Below the pieces are notes generated by a model that saw nothing but the letters and a program-made list of their open reading frames with translations, did not search any database and was not told the origin of the DNA. A program made the position numbers and the translations under genes. From positions 3,162,001-3,226,000 of the forward strand of contig NZ_JAHSTY010000001.1 in assembly GCF_019145355.1 (NCBI RefSeq): a stretch of DNA of 64,000 bases, given 5' to 3'. Position 1 is the first letter of the stretch. Each line of letters opens with the position of its first letter. Origin of the DNA: Pseudomonas azadiae. Lineage in GTDB: Bacteria > Pseudomonadota > Gammaproteobacteria > Pseudomonadales > Pseudomonadaceae. Shown piece by piece: positions 1 through 9,012 of this stretch.

Positions 1-1391
1 TTAAAGAGGTCCGAGAGCATTTTTTCCAGGTTATCCCACCATGCCCAGCGGGCCATGCGGTCGGCGTAAGCGGTGGAGATGGCGATTTCCCTGGCGTCGT
101 TGACGATTTTGTTCAGCTTGGCCCGGTAGAGGTAGTGCCAGAGATTATTCTGCAGCGGTTCGCTGATACGGTTTTGTGTGTCATCGCGCATGAGCTGGGT
201 GCGAAACCGCAGGTTTGGCGCCTCCACCGGATCCGGGCGCCAGTGTGGTCGGCTGTCACCGCTCTCGCGCGCGTGCCAGCGAACGGTCGCCAGCAGATTA
301 TTGAGTTCGTAGAAAAAACGGCCGCGTTGTTCATGGGCCACGAACTGGCTGAAAAACTGTTGATAACTGATGCTCGAAGAGTCAGCCGCAGGCGTGCGCT
401 CACGTAGCTGGCCGGTCAGCTCTTTAATGAATTCCCGAGATGAAGCGTACTCCTTGAGTGGGTGAGCGGGATCATCGGGAACGTGCACCACGATTGTGCC
501 GATACGTGTATCTGTGCGTGGCGGTGCGATCACCAGAATGCCGGTCAAGCGCGTGTCCAACAGGTCCAAGGTGTACAGGTCAACGCTTTGCCCACCCAGG
601 CGCAGGGGGCCGTCTCTTTGGAGCAGGTCCTGGATGAAGGTGTAGGTGTCTTGCGAGATGTCGTTTTTGACAAGCGCGATATGCGCTGCGCTGTTGAGGC
701 CGGCTTGGAGGTTATCGATGATGCGAAATCGCAGTTCGCTGGCGAGCGTAGCGTCATCAAACCCAAGTTGCGTTTTGAGGTGCTGTTGGTATTTGGCGCC
801 GATATCCAGCTTTCGACACACCGCTTTGAAGGCGTCGGCGGTCAATGCCTTCCCGGTCGAGCGGTGGGTCAGTGTGATCGTGTCGCGCTGCCCCTGGGCG
901 TCCTCCTGCGACAAAAACGCGAAGTCGACGAAGGTTTCCGAGGCCGAGAAGTTATGCAGCGCCGCTTCCAGCAGCGTTGTCGTTCGGGTGCTGACGCCGG
1001 GCTGCTGATGGATGGCCCACCAAGGTAATCTGGCTGGCGCATACAGGCGTATGGACGTCTGCTGCAGGTCAATCGGGCCGTAATCACTTAGGGCTTCTTT
1101 GAGCAGCGGCTCAGCAAAGGCTTTGATGTCGGTCAGTTCCGCGAGCTTTTTATCCACGGCATTTTGCGCTGACCAATGGCTGCTCAGCGCTTTCTTGAGC
1201 GGCAGACGCTGCGCGGGAGCCGGTGCGTTGCGATGGGATTGGGTGATATCGGGCTGGTGCTGCGCCAGTGCGGTCCAGCGTTGCGGGGACGTATCGAGCA
1301 GCCAGCCAGGCAGTTGCTGTTTGATGAAGTCCAAATGAATCGGTTGGGGTTCGGTGACCGCCACTGGGCGGCTTGTGGGGGTTGCAGGCAT
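1..1391 (-). CDS. DUF6543 dermonecrotic-toxin-like large protein, N-terminal part (cut by left edge)
   Basis: An open reading frame runs from an ATG at 1391 to the left edge without a stop, giving 463 codons of the N-terminus. It is preceded by GAAGG about 10 nt upstream. The translation looks like the DUF6543 region of very large Pseudomonas proteins annotated as dermonecrotic-toxin-domain or NEL-type ubiquitin-ligase proteins. Features include a Pro-rich start, a long helical Gln/Leu/Arg-rich segment, and near the edge the block TAYADRMARWAWW (about residues 440-452), which in the family precedes a hydrophobic segment. Family members usually exceed 1,000 residues and are suspected contact or insecticidal toxins. 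The effector domain would lie outside the window, so activity cannot be judged. No secretion signal is visible. Family assignment is from recognition. Confidence 0.72.
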   Translation of the reverse strand, partial: MPATPTSRPVAVTEPQPIHLDFIKQQLPGWLLDTSPQRWTALAQHQPDITQSHRNAPAPAQRLPLKKALSSHWSAQNAVDKKLAELTDIKAFAEPLLKEALSDYGPIDLQQTSIRLYAPARLPWWAIHQQPGVSTRTTTLLEAALHNFSASETFVDFAFLSQEDAQGQRDTITLTHRSTGKALTADAFKAVCRKLDIGAKYQQHLKTQLGFDDATLASELRFRIIDNLQAGLNSAAHIALVKNDISQDTYTFIQDLLQRDGPLRLGGQSVDLYTLDLLDTRLTGILVIAPPRTDTRIGTIVVHVPDDPAHPLKEYASSREFIKELTGQLRERTPAADSSSISYQQFFSQFVAHEQRGRFFYELNNLLATVRWHARESGDSRPHWRPDPVEAPNLRFRTQLMRDDTQNRISEPLQNNLWHYLYRAKLNKIVNDAREIAISTAYADRMARWAWWDNLEKMLSDLF

Positions 1392-1721
1392 AGTGGAATG
1401 ACCTTCGAAGGTATCAGGGTCATTCGAGTGTGTTGGGTTGGCGGGTGCGGAGGCGGCGCATATTGCTTGGCTCGGTCTGATCTTTCCTCGGCGTGGGTAC
1501 TGAACGATTTGTCATACCCGTCCGTCATACCAATCCTTGAGCTAGTGTAGGAATTGTCTACCACTCAGCCCTGCGATTAGTCCCCAAGCGCCTGTCCATG
1601 TTTAAATTGAATGCTCGTTCAAGTTAAACCCGGTGGTTCGCTGCCCGCTCACAACAGGAGGCTTACCTTTGCTGAGTCCGTTATTTACAGCCACATCTCA
1701 TACTCCCGGGGTGCATCGCTC
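1392..1721. promoter_or_regulatory. Divergent promoter region between the DUF6543 gene and betT
   Basis: These 330 bp separate two divergent genes and hold no convincing ORF. An interrupted palindrome, GTAGGAATTGTCTAC at 1547-1561, sits about 160 bp upstream of either start and could be an operator. AACAGGAGG near 1653-1661 looks like a ribosome site but has no close ATG. An in-frame upstream start for betT at 1611 is possible but would add 37 residues of non-conserved character. Confidence 0.35.
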
Positions 1722-3722
1722 ATGAGTGCATCGTCCACCCCATCCAGCGGCCTGGTGCGCATGAATGCACCGGTGTTCTACTTTGCCGCCACCTTCATCC
1801 TGCTCTTCGGCATCACGGTCATCGCTATCCCGCAACAGGCCGGCGCCTGGCTGCTGGCCGCGCAAAACTGGGCGGCCAATACGGTCGGCTGGTACTACAT
1901 GCTGGCGATGACGCTGTATCTGGTCTTCGTGGTGGTCACCGCGCTATCGGGCTACGGCAAGATAAAACTCGGTGCCGACCACGACGAGCCCGAATTCAGC
2001 TACCTGTCCTGGGCGGGCATGTTGTTCGCTGCGGGCATCAGCATCACGCTGTTCTTCTTCTGCGTGTCCGAGCCGCTGACGCACCTGGTGCAACCGCCCC
2101 AGGGCGCGCCGATGAACGCCGATGCCGCGCGCCAGGCCATGCAGATCCTGTTTCTGCACTGGGGCTTGCACGGCTGGGGGGTGTTTGCGTTCGTGGGCAT
2201 GGCCCTGGCGTACTTCGCCTACCGGCACAACCTGCCGCTGGCGCTGCGTTCGGCGCTGTACCCGCTGATCGGCAAGCGCATCAACGGCCCCATCGGTTAC
2301 GCGGTGGATGGCTTTGGCATTATCGCCACGGTGTTCGGCCTCGGCGCCGACATGGGCTTTGGCGTGCTGCACCTCAATGCCGGTCTCGACTACCTGTTTG
2401 GCATTGCGCATACCCAGTGGATCCAGGTCGGTTTGATCACCCTGATGATGGGCGCCGCGATCCTGGTCGCCGTGGCCGGCGTCGACAAGGGTGTGCGGGT
2501 GATGTCCGACATCAACATGCTGCTGGCCTGCGCGCTGCTGCTGTTCGTCTTGTTCGCCGGGCCCACCCAGCACTTGCTCAACACCCTGATCCAGAACATC
2601 GGCGACTACCTGGGCGCGTTGCCGACCAAGAGTTTCGACGTGTACGCCTACGACAAACCCAGCGACTGGCTGGGTGGTTGGACGGTGTTCTACTGGGCTT
2701 GGTGGATTGCATGGTCGCCGTTCGTGGGCCTGTTCATTGCACGTATTTCCCGTGGCCGGACCATCCGCGAATTTGTGTTCGGCGTGCTGCTGATCCCGTT
2801 GGGTTTCACCCTGGCGTGGATGTCGATCTTCGGCAACAGCGCCATCGACCAGGTGCTCAACCACGGCATGAGCGCGCTCGGTCAGTCGGCCATCGATGAC
2901 CCGTCGATGAGCCTCTACCTGTTGCTGGAAACCTACCCGTGGAGCAAGACCGTCATCGCGGTCACGGTGTTTATCAGCTTTGTGTTCTTCGTCACCTCGG
3001 CCGACTCCGGCACGGTGGTGCTGTCGACCTTGTCGTCCAAGGGTGGCAACGCCGACGAAGACGGTCCGAAATGGCTGCGCGTGTTCTGGGGCGCGATGAC
3101 GGCGCTGGTCACCAGTGCCCTGTTGTTCGCCGGCAGTATCGATTCGCTCAAATCGGCGGTGGTGCTGACGTCGTTGCCGTTCTCGATGATTCTGTTGCTG
3201 ATGATGTGGGGACTGCACAAAGCCTTCTACCTCGAATCCCAGAAGCAGATCGCCCAATTGCATTCGCTGGCGCCGATCTCGGCTTCACGCAAAGGGCGCG
3301 GCGGCTGGCGTCAGCGCTTGAGCCAGGCGGTGCATTTTCCGTCGCGCGATGAGGTGTACCGCTTCCTTGAGTCGACGGTGCGCCCGGCGATCGAAGAAGT
3401 GACGGCGGTGTTCGTCGAGAAGGGCTTGAGTGTGGTCACCCAGCCCGACCCGTCCAACGACAGCGTCAGCCTGGAAATCGGCCACGGCGAAGAGCATCCC
3501 TTCATCTACCAGGTGCAGATGCGCGGTTACTTCACGCCGTCGTTTGCACGGGGCGGCATGGGCTCCAAGGAAATCAACAACCGTCGCTACTACCGGGCGG
3601 AAGTGCACTTGAGCGAAGGCAGCCAGGACTACGACCTGGTGGGCTACACCAAGGAGCAGATCATCAACGACATCCTTGACCAGTACGAGCGGCATTTGCA
3701 GTTCCTGCATTTGGTTCGCTGA
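1722..3722 (+). CDS. betT: BCCT-family choline/betaine transporter
   Basis: This 666-residue inner-membrane protein belongs to the betaine/choline/carnitine transporter family, which couples uptake of quaternary ammonium compounds to a cation gradient. About twelve hydrophobic segments fill residues 15-510. The family signature is clear near residues 318-350 (GGWTVFYWAWWIAWSPFVG, then ARISRGRTIREF). A hydrophilic cytoplasmic tail of about 150 residues follows, as in long BetT proteins where the tail takes part in osmotic activation. I chose the ATG at 1722, which opens MSASSTPSSGLVRMNAP; a start at 1611 is in frame but adds an atypical leader. The gene stands alone; no betIBA genes are visible, so the BetT label rests on similarity and substrate preference is inferred. 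Confidence 0.88.
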   Translation: MSASSTPSSGLVRMNAPVFYFAATFILLFGITVIAIPQQAGAWLLAAQNWAANTVGWYYMLAMTLYLVFVVVTALSGYGKIKLGADHDEPEFSYLSWAGMLFAAGISITLFFFCVSEPLTHLVQPPQGAPMNADAARQAMQILFLHWGLHGWGVFAFVGMALAYFAYRHNLPLALRSALYPLIGKRINGPIGYAVDGFGIIATVFGLGADMGFGVLHLNAGLDYLFGIAHTQWIQVGLITLMMGAAILVAVAGVDKGVRVMSDINMLLACALLLFVLFAGPTQHLLNTLIQNIGDYLGALPTKSFDVYAYDKPSDWLGGWTVFYWAWWIAWSPFVGLFIARISRGRTIREFVFGVLLIPLGFTLAWMSIFGNSAIDQVLNHGMSALGQSAIDDPSMSLYLLLETYPWSKTVIAVTVFISFVFFVTSADSGTVVLSTLSSKGGNADEDGPKWLRVFWGAMTALVTSALLFAGSIDSLKSAVVLTSLPFSMILLLMMWGLHKAFYLESQKQIAQLHSLAPISASRKGRGGWRQRLSQAVHFPSRDEVYRFLESTVRPAIEEVTAVFVEKGLSVVTQPDPSNDSVSLEIGHGEEHPFIYQVQMRGYFTPSFARGGMGSKEINNRRYYRAEVHLSEGSQDYDLVGYTKEQIINDILDQYERHLQFLHLVR

Positions 3723-3788
3723 GGCCGGGAGCCATGGGGTGCGACACCAGAGACTGGCTGGCAGCGGTCGCTGGTGTGGCGTGCCTGT

Positions 3789-4244
3789 TCAGAGTTCCTT
3801 GCCCAGAGCGTTGTCCAGGGCATAGCGGCCCGCGCCACGAAACGCCAGGTACGCCGATAACAGTGCCATGAGCACCGGATACTCGATGCCGCGGTCGATC
3901 CACGGCCAGGTCGGGCCCAGCAAATAGGCGATGGTCAGCATTTGCACCGCCATCATTGCTGCGACCAGCCGCGTGCCCAGGCCCAGGATCAGCAGCAACC
4001 CACCGACCGCTTCGAGCAAGGCCACCAGCAGGCCGATCAGGTCTGGCTGCGGAAGGTGCAGTCGGTTTTCGATCAGGTAGATCGACGCAGCCATCGGATC
4101 TGCCATCGAACCGTGGGCATTGCCCAGCAACTTGGGCAGGCCATGGGTCAGCATGATGACACCGAAGCCTGCGCGCAGCAGTGCGTAGGCCAGGGGCTCG
4201 GCGAAGCGGTAAAGTGGGGCGAGGGCGGGGATGAGCAACGTCAT
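3789..4244 (-). CDS. DoxX family membrane protein
   Basis: A 151-residue protein with four predicted membrane helices and the DoxX features: a short N-terminal helix, the LLRAGFGVIMLTHGLPKL block (about residues 20-37), and a helix with LLEAVGGLLLILGLGTR (about 75-92). DoxX proteins are small quinone-linked or redox-associated membrane proteins of mostly unknown function. The ATG at 4244 has AGAGG six bases upstream; an upstream in-frame start at 4283 lacks this. It lies 51 bp downstream of the DUF1097 gene on the same strand and is probably co-transcribed with it and the SDR gene. Confidence 0.82.
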   Translation of the reverse strand: MTLLIPALAPLYRFAEPLAYALLRAGFGVIMLTHGLPKLLGNAHGSMADPMAASIYLIENRLHLPQPDLIGLLVALLEAVGGLLLILGLGTRLVAAMMAVQMLTIAYLLGPTWPWIDRGIEYPVLMALLSAYLAFRGAGRYALDNALGKEL

Positions 4245-4295
4245 GTTGAGCCTCTGCGTTTCAAGAGTGATGGGCTTGAGCAAATCGCAGCTGCC

Positions 4296-4817
4296 TCAAG
4301 GGTGGGTTTGGGCGTTGCGTATGAAGCGTTGCTGTACGGCGTGTGAGAACCCGCCCGCAAAAGCGCCGAGGCTGCTGGCACCGCCTAATTGCGCAAAGCT
4401 TTCCAGCGATGGCTCAAGGTGAGCGGCGAAGTAGGTGATCAGGCCGAGGAAATAGCTGACGAGGTTGTTCATCACGGGCACGGCGCGTAGCGAGACCACG
4501 ACCATTGCCACAATGAATACCATGGTCGGCAGCGCCCACATGCCAAGCGCGGGGCTCAAGGCGGCAATGCTCTGGACGGCCAACATGCCAAAGACAATAC
4601 CCAGCAGCACACAGCCGAGGTTGATCAGGCCGTCGCGCAGGGTCAGGCCACGGCTGAAGAACGCAACCCAGCCGACGAACATTGCCCACACCGGCAACGT
4701 CAACAGATCGCTGGTGCCTGCCGCCACGGCGGCCGTAACGGCAGCGATGGCGGTAACCAGGGTAAACATCCACTTGGATTGGCTGCGAGGGTGGGTAGCG
4801 CGGGATTGTTGGTTCAT
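4296..4817 (-). CDS. DUF1097 family membrane protein
   Basis: A 173-residue protein with a charged N-terminus and five to six hydrophobic segments, including GTSDLLTLPVWAMFVGW (about residues 34-50) and a C-terminal LGGASSLGAFAGGFSHA region. This resembles DUF1097 proteins such as E. coli YcdZ, whose role is unknown. AGGAG lies eight bases before the ATG. It sits in a minus-strand run SDR - DUF1097 - DoxX with gaps of 31 and 51 bp, which suggests one transcript controlled from the SDR/LysR intergenic region. Confidence 0.75.
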   Translation of the reverse strand: MNQQSRATHPRSQSKWMFTLVTAIAAVTAAVAAGTSDLLTLPVWAMFVGWVAFFSRGLTLRDGLINLGCVLLGIVFGMLAVQSIAALSPALGMWALPTMVFIVAMVVVSLRAVPVMNNLVSYFLGLITYFAAHLEPSLESFAQLGGASSLGAFAGGFSHAVQQRFIRNAQTHP

Positions 4818-4848
4818 GAATGCGACTCCTTCGATGATCAGGTATCAA

Positions 4849-5580
4849 TTAAACGAGGCCGCCATTGGCCCGCAGTATTTGCCCATTCACCCAGCCACCG
4901 GCCGGGCTCACCAAAAACGACACCACACGGGCAATGTCTTGCGGCTGGCCAAGGCGTTCCAGCGGCGCCATCTTGGCCAGGCCCTGCACCTGCTCTTCGC
5001 TCTTGCCGTGCAGGAACAGTTCAGTGGCGACCGGCCCCGGCGCGACGGCGTTGACGGTGATGCGGCGGCCGCGCATTTCCTTGGCGAACACCTGGGTCAG
5101 GGATTCCACGGCGGCCTTGCTGGCGATGTACACCGCGTAGCCTTGGAAGTTAAGGCCGACCGTACTGCTGGAAAAATTGACGATGCGCCCGCCTTCATTC
5201 AGTCGGGTGGCGGCTTCGCGCAGGGCGTTGAAAGTGCCACGGGTGTGGATGTCGAAGTTCTGGTTGTAGAGCTCGTCGCTGTGCTGGGCCAGGGGCAGCA
5301 TCTTGAGGATGCCGGCGTTGTTGATCAGCACGTCGACCTTGCCCAAGTGCGCTTCGGTTTCGTCGAACAGGCGCTTGATATCGGCGGCCTTGGACACGTC
5401 GCCCTGAATCGCTATGGCCTGGTGGCCCGCTTGACGCAGTTCGACCACCAGCCTGGAGGCTTCGGTGGCGCTGCTGGCATAGTTGATGGCCACGGCGTAA
5501 CCGTCGGCGGCCAGTTGTTTGGCGACCACCGCGCCGATACCACGGGAGGCGCCGGTGATGATTGCAACCTGAGTTGTCAT
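4849..5580 (-). CDS. SDR family oxidoreductase
   Basis: A 243-residue classical short-chain dehydrogenase/reductase. The NAD(P)-binding TGASRGIG motif is at residues 9-16, NNAG near 86-89, the catalytic Ser in NFSSSTVG, and the YxxxK pair in YIASK. The C-terminal PGPVATELF and GQILRANGG segments are typical. The substrate cannot be read from sequence. The ATG at 5580 places the Rossmann motif at the normal distance; a longer frame to 5709 would run into the divergent LysR gene. Its divergence from that regulator, with 120 bp between starts, suggests the SDR and the two membrane-protein genes are LysR targets. Confidence 0.87.
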   Translation of the reverse strand: MTTQVAIITGASRGIGAVVAKQLAADGYAVAINYASSATEASRLVVELRQAGHQAIAIQGDVSKAADIKRLFDETEAHLGKVDVLINNAGILKMLPLAQHSDELYNQNFDIHTRGTFNALREAATRLNEGGRIVNFSSSTVGLNFQGYAVYIASKAAVESLTQVFAKEMRGRRITVNAVAPGPVATELFLHGKSEEQVQGLAKMAPLERLGQPQDIARVVSFLVSPAGGWVNGQILRANGGLV

Positions 5581-5700
5581 GTTTCGGATTCCGTGAAAAG
5601 GGGTGGAAAGCACATTCACATGTTTACGCTGGCCGATAAATGCGTGAGAGTTGCCTTGACTGTTCAATAATCGCCAACAATCAGCATCGGGGAGTGCCGT

Positions 5701-6591
5701 GTGGACCAAGTCAAAGCGATGAGGGTGTTTGTGCGTATCTACGAGCGCTCAAGCTTCACGCTTGCGGCCGACGACTTGAATTTGCCGCGCGCGACCCTGA
5801 CCCACACCCTCAACCAATTCGAAGCCTGGCTGGGTACGCGCCTGCTCGAACGCAGTACCCGCCGGGTGCGCCCAACGCTGGATGGCGAAGCCTATTACCC
5901 ACGTTGCGTGCAATTGCTGGCGGAACTGGAAGAGGCGGAACTGGCCTTTCGGTCCGTAGCGCCTCAAGGCCGCTTACGCGTGGACCTGCACGGAACCCTG
6001 GCCAAGTATTTTGTGATTCCGGCGCTGCCGCAGTTCATGGAGCGCTACCCGCAGATCGAGCTGTCCATCAGCGAAGCCGATCGCTTTGTCGACCTGATCG
6101 CCGAGGGCGTCGATTGCGTATTGCGTGCTGGCACCCTGACGGACTCGGCGTTAATCGGTCGGCGCGTGGCGACCCTGCGCCAAGTCACCTGCGCAAGTCC
6201 TGCGTATCTGCGTAAATACGGTGAGCCGAAGGGCCTGGCCGAGTTGGGCGGGCACCGTGCGGTGAACTACGTTTCGCGCACCACGGCCAAGCTGTTTCCG
6301 TTCGAATTCATGGTCGACGGCCAGTTGCAGGAAGTGAGCATCGAGGGGGCGTTATCGGTGTTTGGCGCCGAGATCTATTCCGCCAGCGCCATGGCTGGGT
6401 TGGGGATTATCCAGTGCCCGCACTACCGCATGGCTGAGCTGATCGAGCGGGGCGTGATGCATGAAATTCTCACCGACACCCCGCCACCGCTGATGCCTGT
6501 GTCGGTGCTGTACCCGCACAACCGGCATACGTCACCGAGGGTGCGGGTGTTCGTCGACTGGCTGGCTGAAATTTTCGAAAATGCTCGTTAA
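5701..6591 (+). CDS. LysR-family transcriptional regulator
   Basis: A 296-residue LysR regulator with an N-terminal winged helix-turn-helix (residues 1-60, with FTLAADDLNLPRATLTHTLNQ as the recognition region) and a periplasmic-binding-protein-like effector domain from about residue 90. It begins with GTG, preceded by GGGGAG. The effector domain resembles the CrgA/DsdC-like group that often controls a divergent oxidoreductase. The adjacent divergent SDR gene is the obvious target. The short intergenic region would hold the operator, but I cannot point to a specific T-N11-A site with confidence. The ligand is unknown. Confidence 0.87.
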   Translation: MDQVKAMRVFVRIYERSSFTLAADDLNLPRATLTHTLNQFEAWLGTRLLERSTRRVRPTLDGEAYYPRCVQLLAELEEAELAFRSVAPQGRLRVDLHGTLAKYFVIPALPQFMERYPQIELSISEADRFVDLIAEGVDCVLRAGTLTDSALIGRRVATLRQVTCASPAYLRKYGEPKGLAELGGHRAVNYVSRTTAKLFPFEFMVDGQLQEVSIEGALSVFGAEIYSASAMAGLGIIQCPHYRMAELIERGVMHEILTDTPPPLMPVSVLYPHNRHTSPRVRVFVDWLAEIFENAR

Positions 6592-6715
6592 GCCCATTAA
6601 TGTGGCAGGAAATTGCTGTAAAACAGACAGGTAGACTTAAGCGATTGTGCTGGTTAAAAGGCCAGGAAATAACCTTATTCCTGCCCTTATTTGCCTACGT
6701 CCAAGAGAGGATTCG

Positions 6716-7753
6716 ATGACTTACATTGCTGCCGAAAACCGCTATGAATCTATCCCGTATCGCCGCGTAGGCCGCAGTGGGCTGGTGCTGCCGGCACTGT
6801 CCCTGGGCCTGTGGCACAACTTTGGCGACAGCACGCCGATCGAGACCCAGCGCGCGCTGTTGCGCACCGCGTTCGATCTGGGCATCAACCACTTCGACCT
6901 GGCCAACAACTACGGCCCGCCCTACGGCAGCGCCGAAATCAATTTTGGCCGTTTGCTGCGCGAAGACTTCAAGCACTACCGCGACGAACTGATCATCTCC
7001 AGCAAGGCCGGTTGGGACATGTGGCCCGGCCCTTACGGCCAGGGCGGCGGCTCGCGCAAATATGTACTGGCGAGCCTCGACCAGAGCCTGCAACGCCTGG
7101 GCGTCGACTATGTGGATATCTTCTATTCCCACCGTTTTGACGCCGACACCCCACTGGAAGAAACCGCCAGCGCCCTGGCCACCGCCGTGCAACAGGGCAA
7201 GGCGTTGTACATCGGCATTTCGTCTTACTCTGGCGTGAAAACCCGTGAAATGGCAGCGCTGCTCAAGGAGTGGAAGGTGCCGTTGCTGATCCACCAGCCG
7301 GCCTACAACCTGCTCAACCGCTGGGTGGAAAAAGACCTGCTCGACACCACTGAAGAACTCGGCGCCGGGGTGATTGCTTTCACACCGCTGGCCCAAGGGC
7401 TGCTGACCGACAAATACCTCAATGGCGTGCCGGCTGATGCGCGTGTGAATCGTCCAGGTGGCGGTTCGTTGCAGGCCAAGCACCTGTCCGAAACCAACAT
7501 CGCCCACGTGCGTGCCCTGAATGAAATCGCCCAGCGCCGTGGCCAGAGCCTCGCGCAGCTCGCCCTGGCCTGGACCCTGCGTGATCCTCGGGTGACCAGC
7601 GCGCTGATCGGCGCGAGCCGGCCGGAGCAGATTATCGAGAACGTCGGTGCGTTGAAGAACTTGAGCTTCAGCGCGGAAGAACTGGCGGAGATCGATCGGT
7701 TTGCGCAGGAAGGCGGGATCAACTTGTGGGAAAAGCCATCAACGGCTGAGTAA
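6716..7753 (+). CDS. gpr: L-glyceraldehyde 3-phosphate reductase-like aldo/keto reductase
   Basis: A 345-residue NADPH-dependent aldo/keto reductase close in length and motifs to E. coli YghZ/Gpr, which detoxifies L-glyceraldehyde 3-phosphate and methylglyoxal. The tetrad can be placed: Asp and Tyr in FDLANNYGP (about residues 62-70), Lys in SSKAGWDMW, His in FYSHRFD. The YghZ-type GPYGQGGGSRKY loop and C-terminal SALIGASRPEQI cofactor loop are present. I chose the ATG at 6716, preceded by AGAGAGG, over an upstream in-frame start at 6647. It is a single-gene unit followed by a REPIN. The E. coli substrate assignment is inferred for this homolog. Confidence 0.86.
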   Translation: MTYIAAENRYESIPYRRVGRSGLVLPALSLGLWHNFGDSTPIETQRALLRTAFDLGINHFDLANNYGPPYGSAEINFGRLLREDFKHYRDELIISSKAGWDMWPGPYGQGGGSRKYVLASLDQSLQRLGVDYVDIFYSHRFDADTPLEETASALATAVQQGKALYIGISSYSGVKTREMAALLKEWKVPLLIHQPAYNLLNRWVEKDLLDTTEELGAGVIAFTPLAQGLLTDKYLNGVPADARVNRPGGGSLQAKHLSETNIAHVRALNEIAQRRGQSLAQLALAWTLRDPRVTSALIGASRPEQIIENVGALKNLSFSAEELAEIDRFAQEGGINLWEKPSTAE

Positions 7754-7774
7754 GCTGACACACCTCGGTCAAAT

Positions 7775-7863
7775 TGTGGGAGCGGGCTTGCTCGCGAATG
7801 CGGTCCTTCAGCCACGTATTTATTGGCTGATACACCGCATTCGCGAGCAAGCTCGCTCCCACA
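7775..7863. repeat. REPIN (paired inverted REP, TGTGGGAGCGGGCTTGCTCGCGAA type)
   Basis: Two inverted REP sequences face each other: TGTGGGAGCGGGCTTGCTCG at 7775 and its near-complement ending CTCCCACA at 7863. The right arm reads GCTCGCTCC where others read GCCCGCTCC. It lies just after the aldo/keto reductase stop. Such elements are mobilised by a RAYT transposase encoded elsewhere; none is in this window. Confidence 0.9.
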
Positions 7864-7897
7864 TTTAGTTTCCGTTGTCACGGATATCTCGGGCCTA

Positions 7898-8089
7898 TTA
7901 AGGCGATCCTGTATCAGCAGTTACTTGGTCATCCAACTCAACAGTTCGCACTGGCTGCTTTCTCTCAGGTAACTCAAGCTCGATACAACCTGCATCTGCA
8001 AGCCGTGTCCGGATTTTGCTTCCAAATCCATTGTTATTACGGGCTGTGGAAGCAGATAGGCGCAAGTTCAATCTGGATTTTCGTTTCAT
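7898..8089 (-). CDS. Small basic hypothetical protein
   Basis: A 63-residue ORF with an unusually good translation signal: AGGAGG lies about eight bases before the ATG at 8089. The first 25 residues are basic and Ser/Asn-rich (MKRKSRLNLRLSASTARNNN); the second half is acidic and ends VTADTGSP. There is no signal peptide or membrane segment. It occupies the space between a REPIN and the tauD 3' end, downstream of tauD on the same strand and 75 bp away, so it may be read with the tau operon. I do not recognise a family. It may be a genuine small protein or the remains of a longer gene. Confidence 0.45.
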   Translation of the reverse strand: MKRKSRLNLRLSASTARNNNGFGSKIRTRLADAGCIELELPERKQPVRTVELDDQVTADTGSP

Positions 8090-8164
8090 AGGTTCATCCT
8101 CCTGAAGTTGATCAGAAAGATAGTAGTTTGCTGAGTTTGAAAGCCAGCTCTACTTCTCCCAACT

Positions 8165-9001
8165 TCAAAACGGCACATCCCCCAAAATCGTCGCCCGATG
8201 CATCACCCTCCGCTGCGGCCGGTAATCATCTACCGCATAATGCTGGGTCACGCGGTTATCCCAGAACGCCACATCATTTTCCTGCCAGCGCCAGCGAATG
8301 GTGGACTCCGGGCGGGTCGCGTGGGCGAACAACAGCTTGAGAATCGCCTCGCTTTCCGCCGGTTCCAGTTCGTTGATCCGGGTGGTGAAGCCATCACTGA
8401 CAAACAACGATTTACGCCCGCTTACAGGATGCGTGCGCACTACCGGGTGTGACAGCGGTGGGTTCTTCTGGCGGGCCTGTTCCCAGCGCGCCAAGTCTTG
8501 GGCGCTGGTGCCGAAGCGCTCCAGCGGGAAGGATTTGATGAAGTCATGGGTAGCGGTCAGTCCGTCGAGCAATCGCTTGAACGGCTCGGACAGCGCTTCA
8601 TACGCCGCGATCCCGCTGGCCCACAGCGTATCGCCACCAAACGCCGGCAGCAGCTTGGCGCTGAGGACCGCACCGAGCGCCGGGGTGGGCAGGAAGGTCA
8701 CGTCGGTGTGCCACACGGCGTTGTCGCGCACGTCGGTGACGGCGGTGTCGAGGATCAGCACTTCGGGCTGTTCCGGCACGTTGGGGTAGATCGGGTGAAT
8801 GTGCAGGTCACCGAAGTTCGCCGCAAACCGCGCCTGTTGCCGCGGGTTGATCGGCTGGTCGCGCAAGAACAGCACCGAGAGCCTGAGCAGCGCCTGTTCG
8901 ATGGCGTCGCGGTCTTCGAGGTTCAGCGGCTGGGTGATGTCGACGCCGCTGATCTGGGCGCCCAAGGCAATGCTTAATGGCGTAACGGTCAGGCTGTTCA
9001 T
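8165..9001 (-). CDS. tauD: Taurine dioxygenase
   Basis: A 278-residue Fe(II)/2-oxoglutarate dioxygenase that releases sulfite from taurine, supplying sulfur when sulfate is scarce. The iron facial triad is visible: His and Asp in VWHTDVTF (about residues 97-99) and the distal His in RVMHRATI (about 268), with a following Arg for 2-oxoglutarate. N-terminal [18 protein letters not shown] is TauD-like; E. coli TauD has 283 residues. The ATG at 9001 follows the tauC stop by 11 bp. It is the last gene of a tauABCD operon. Close alkylsulfonate dioxygenases such as AtsK look similar, but the operon context favours taurine. Confidence 0.92.
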   Translation of the reverse strand: MNSLTVTPLSIALGAQISGVDITQPLNLEDRDAIEQALLRLSVLFLRDQPINPRQQARFAANFGDLHIHPIYPNVPEQPEVLILDTAVTDVRDNAVWHTDVTFLPTPALGAVLSAKLLPAFGGDTLWASGIAAYEALSEPFKRLLDGLTATHDFIKSFPLERFGTSAQDLARWEQARQKNPPLSHPVVRTHPVSGRKSLFVSDGFTTRINELEPAESEAILKLLFAHATRPESTIRWRWQENDVAFWDNRVTQHYAVDDYRPQRRVMHRATILGDVPF

Positions 9002-9012
9002 GCGGTTCTCAC

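Noticed and set aside
462..1028. Plus-strand frame opposite the DUF6543 gene
   Set aside because: The minus-strand frame is continuous for 463 codons with family resemblance; the plus frame has no ribosome site or domain.
1944..3263. Long minus-strand open frame opposite betT (439 codons)
   Set aside because: Composition is His/Gln/Arg-rich with no domain; it mirrors the third-position GC bias of betT.
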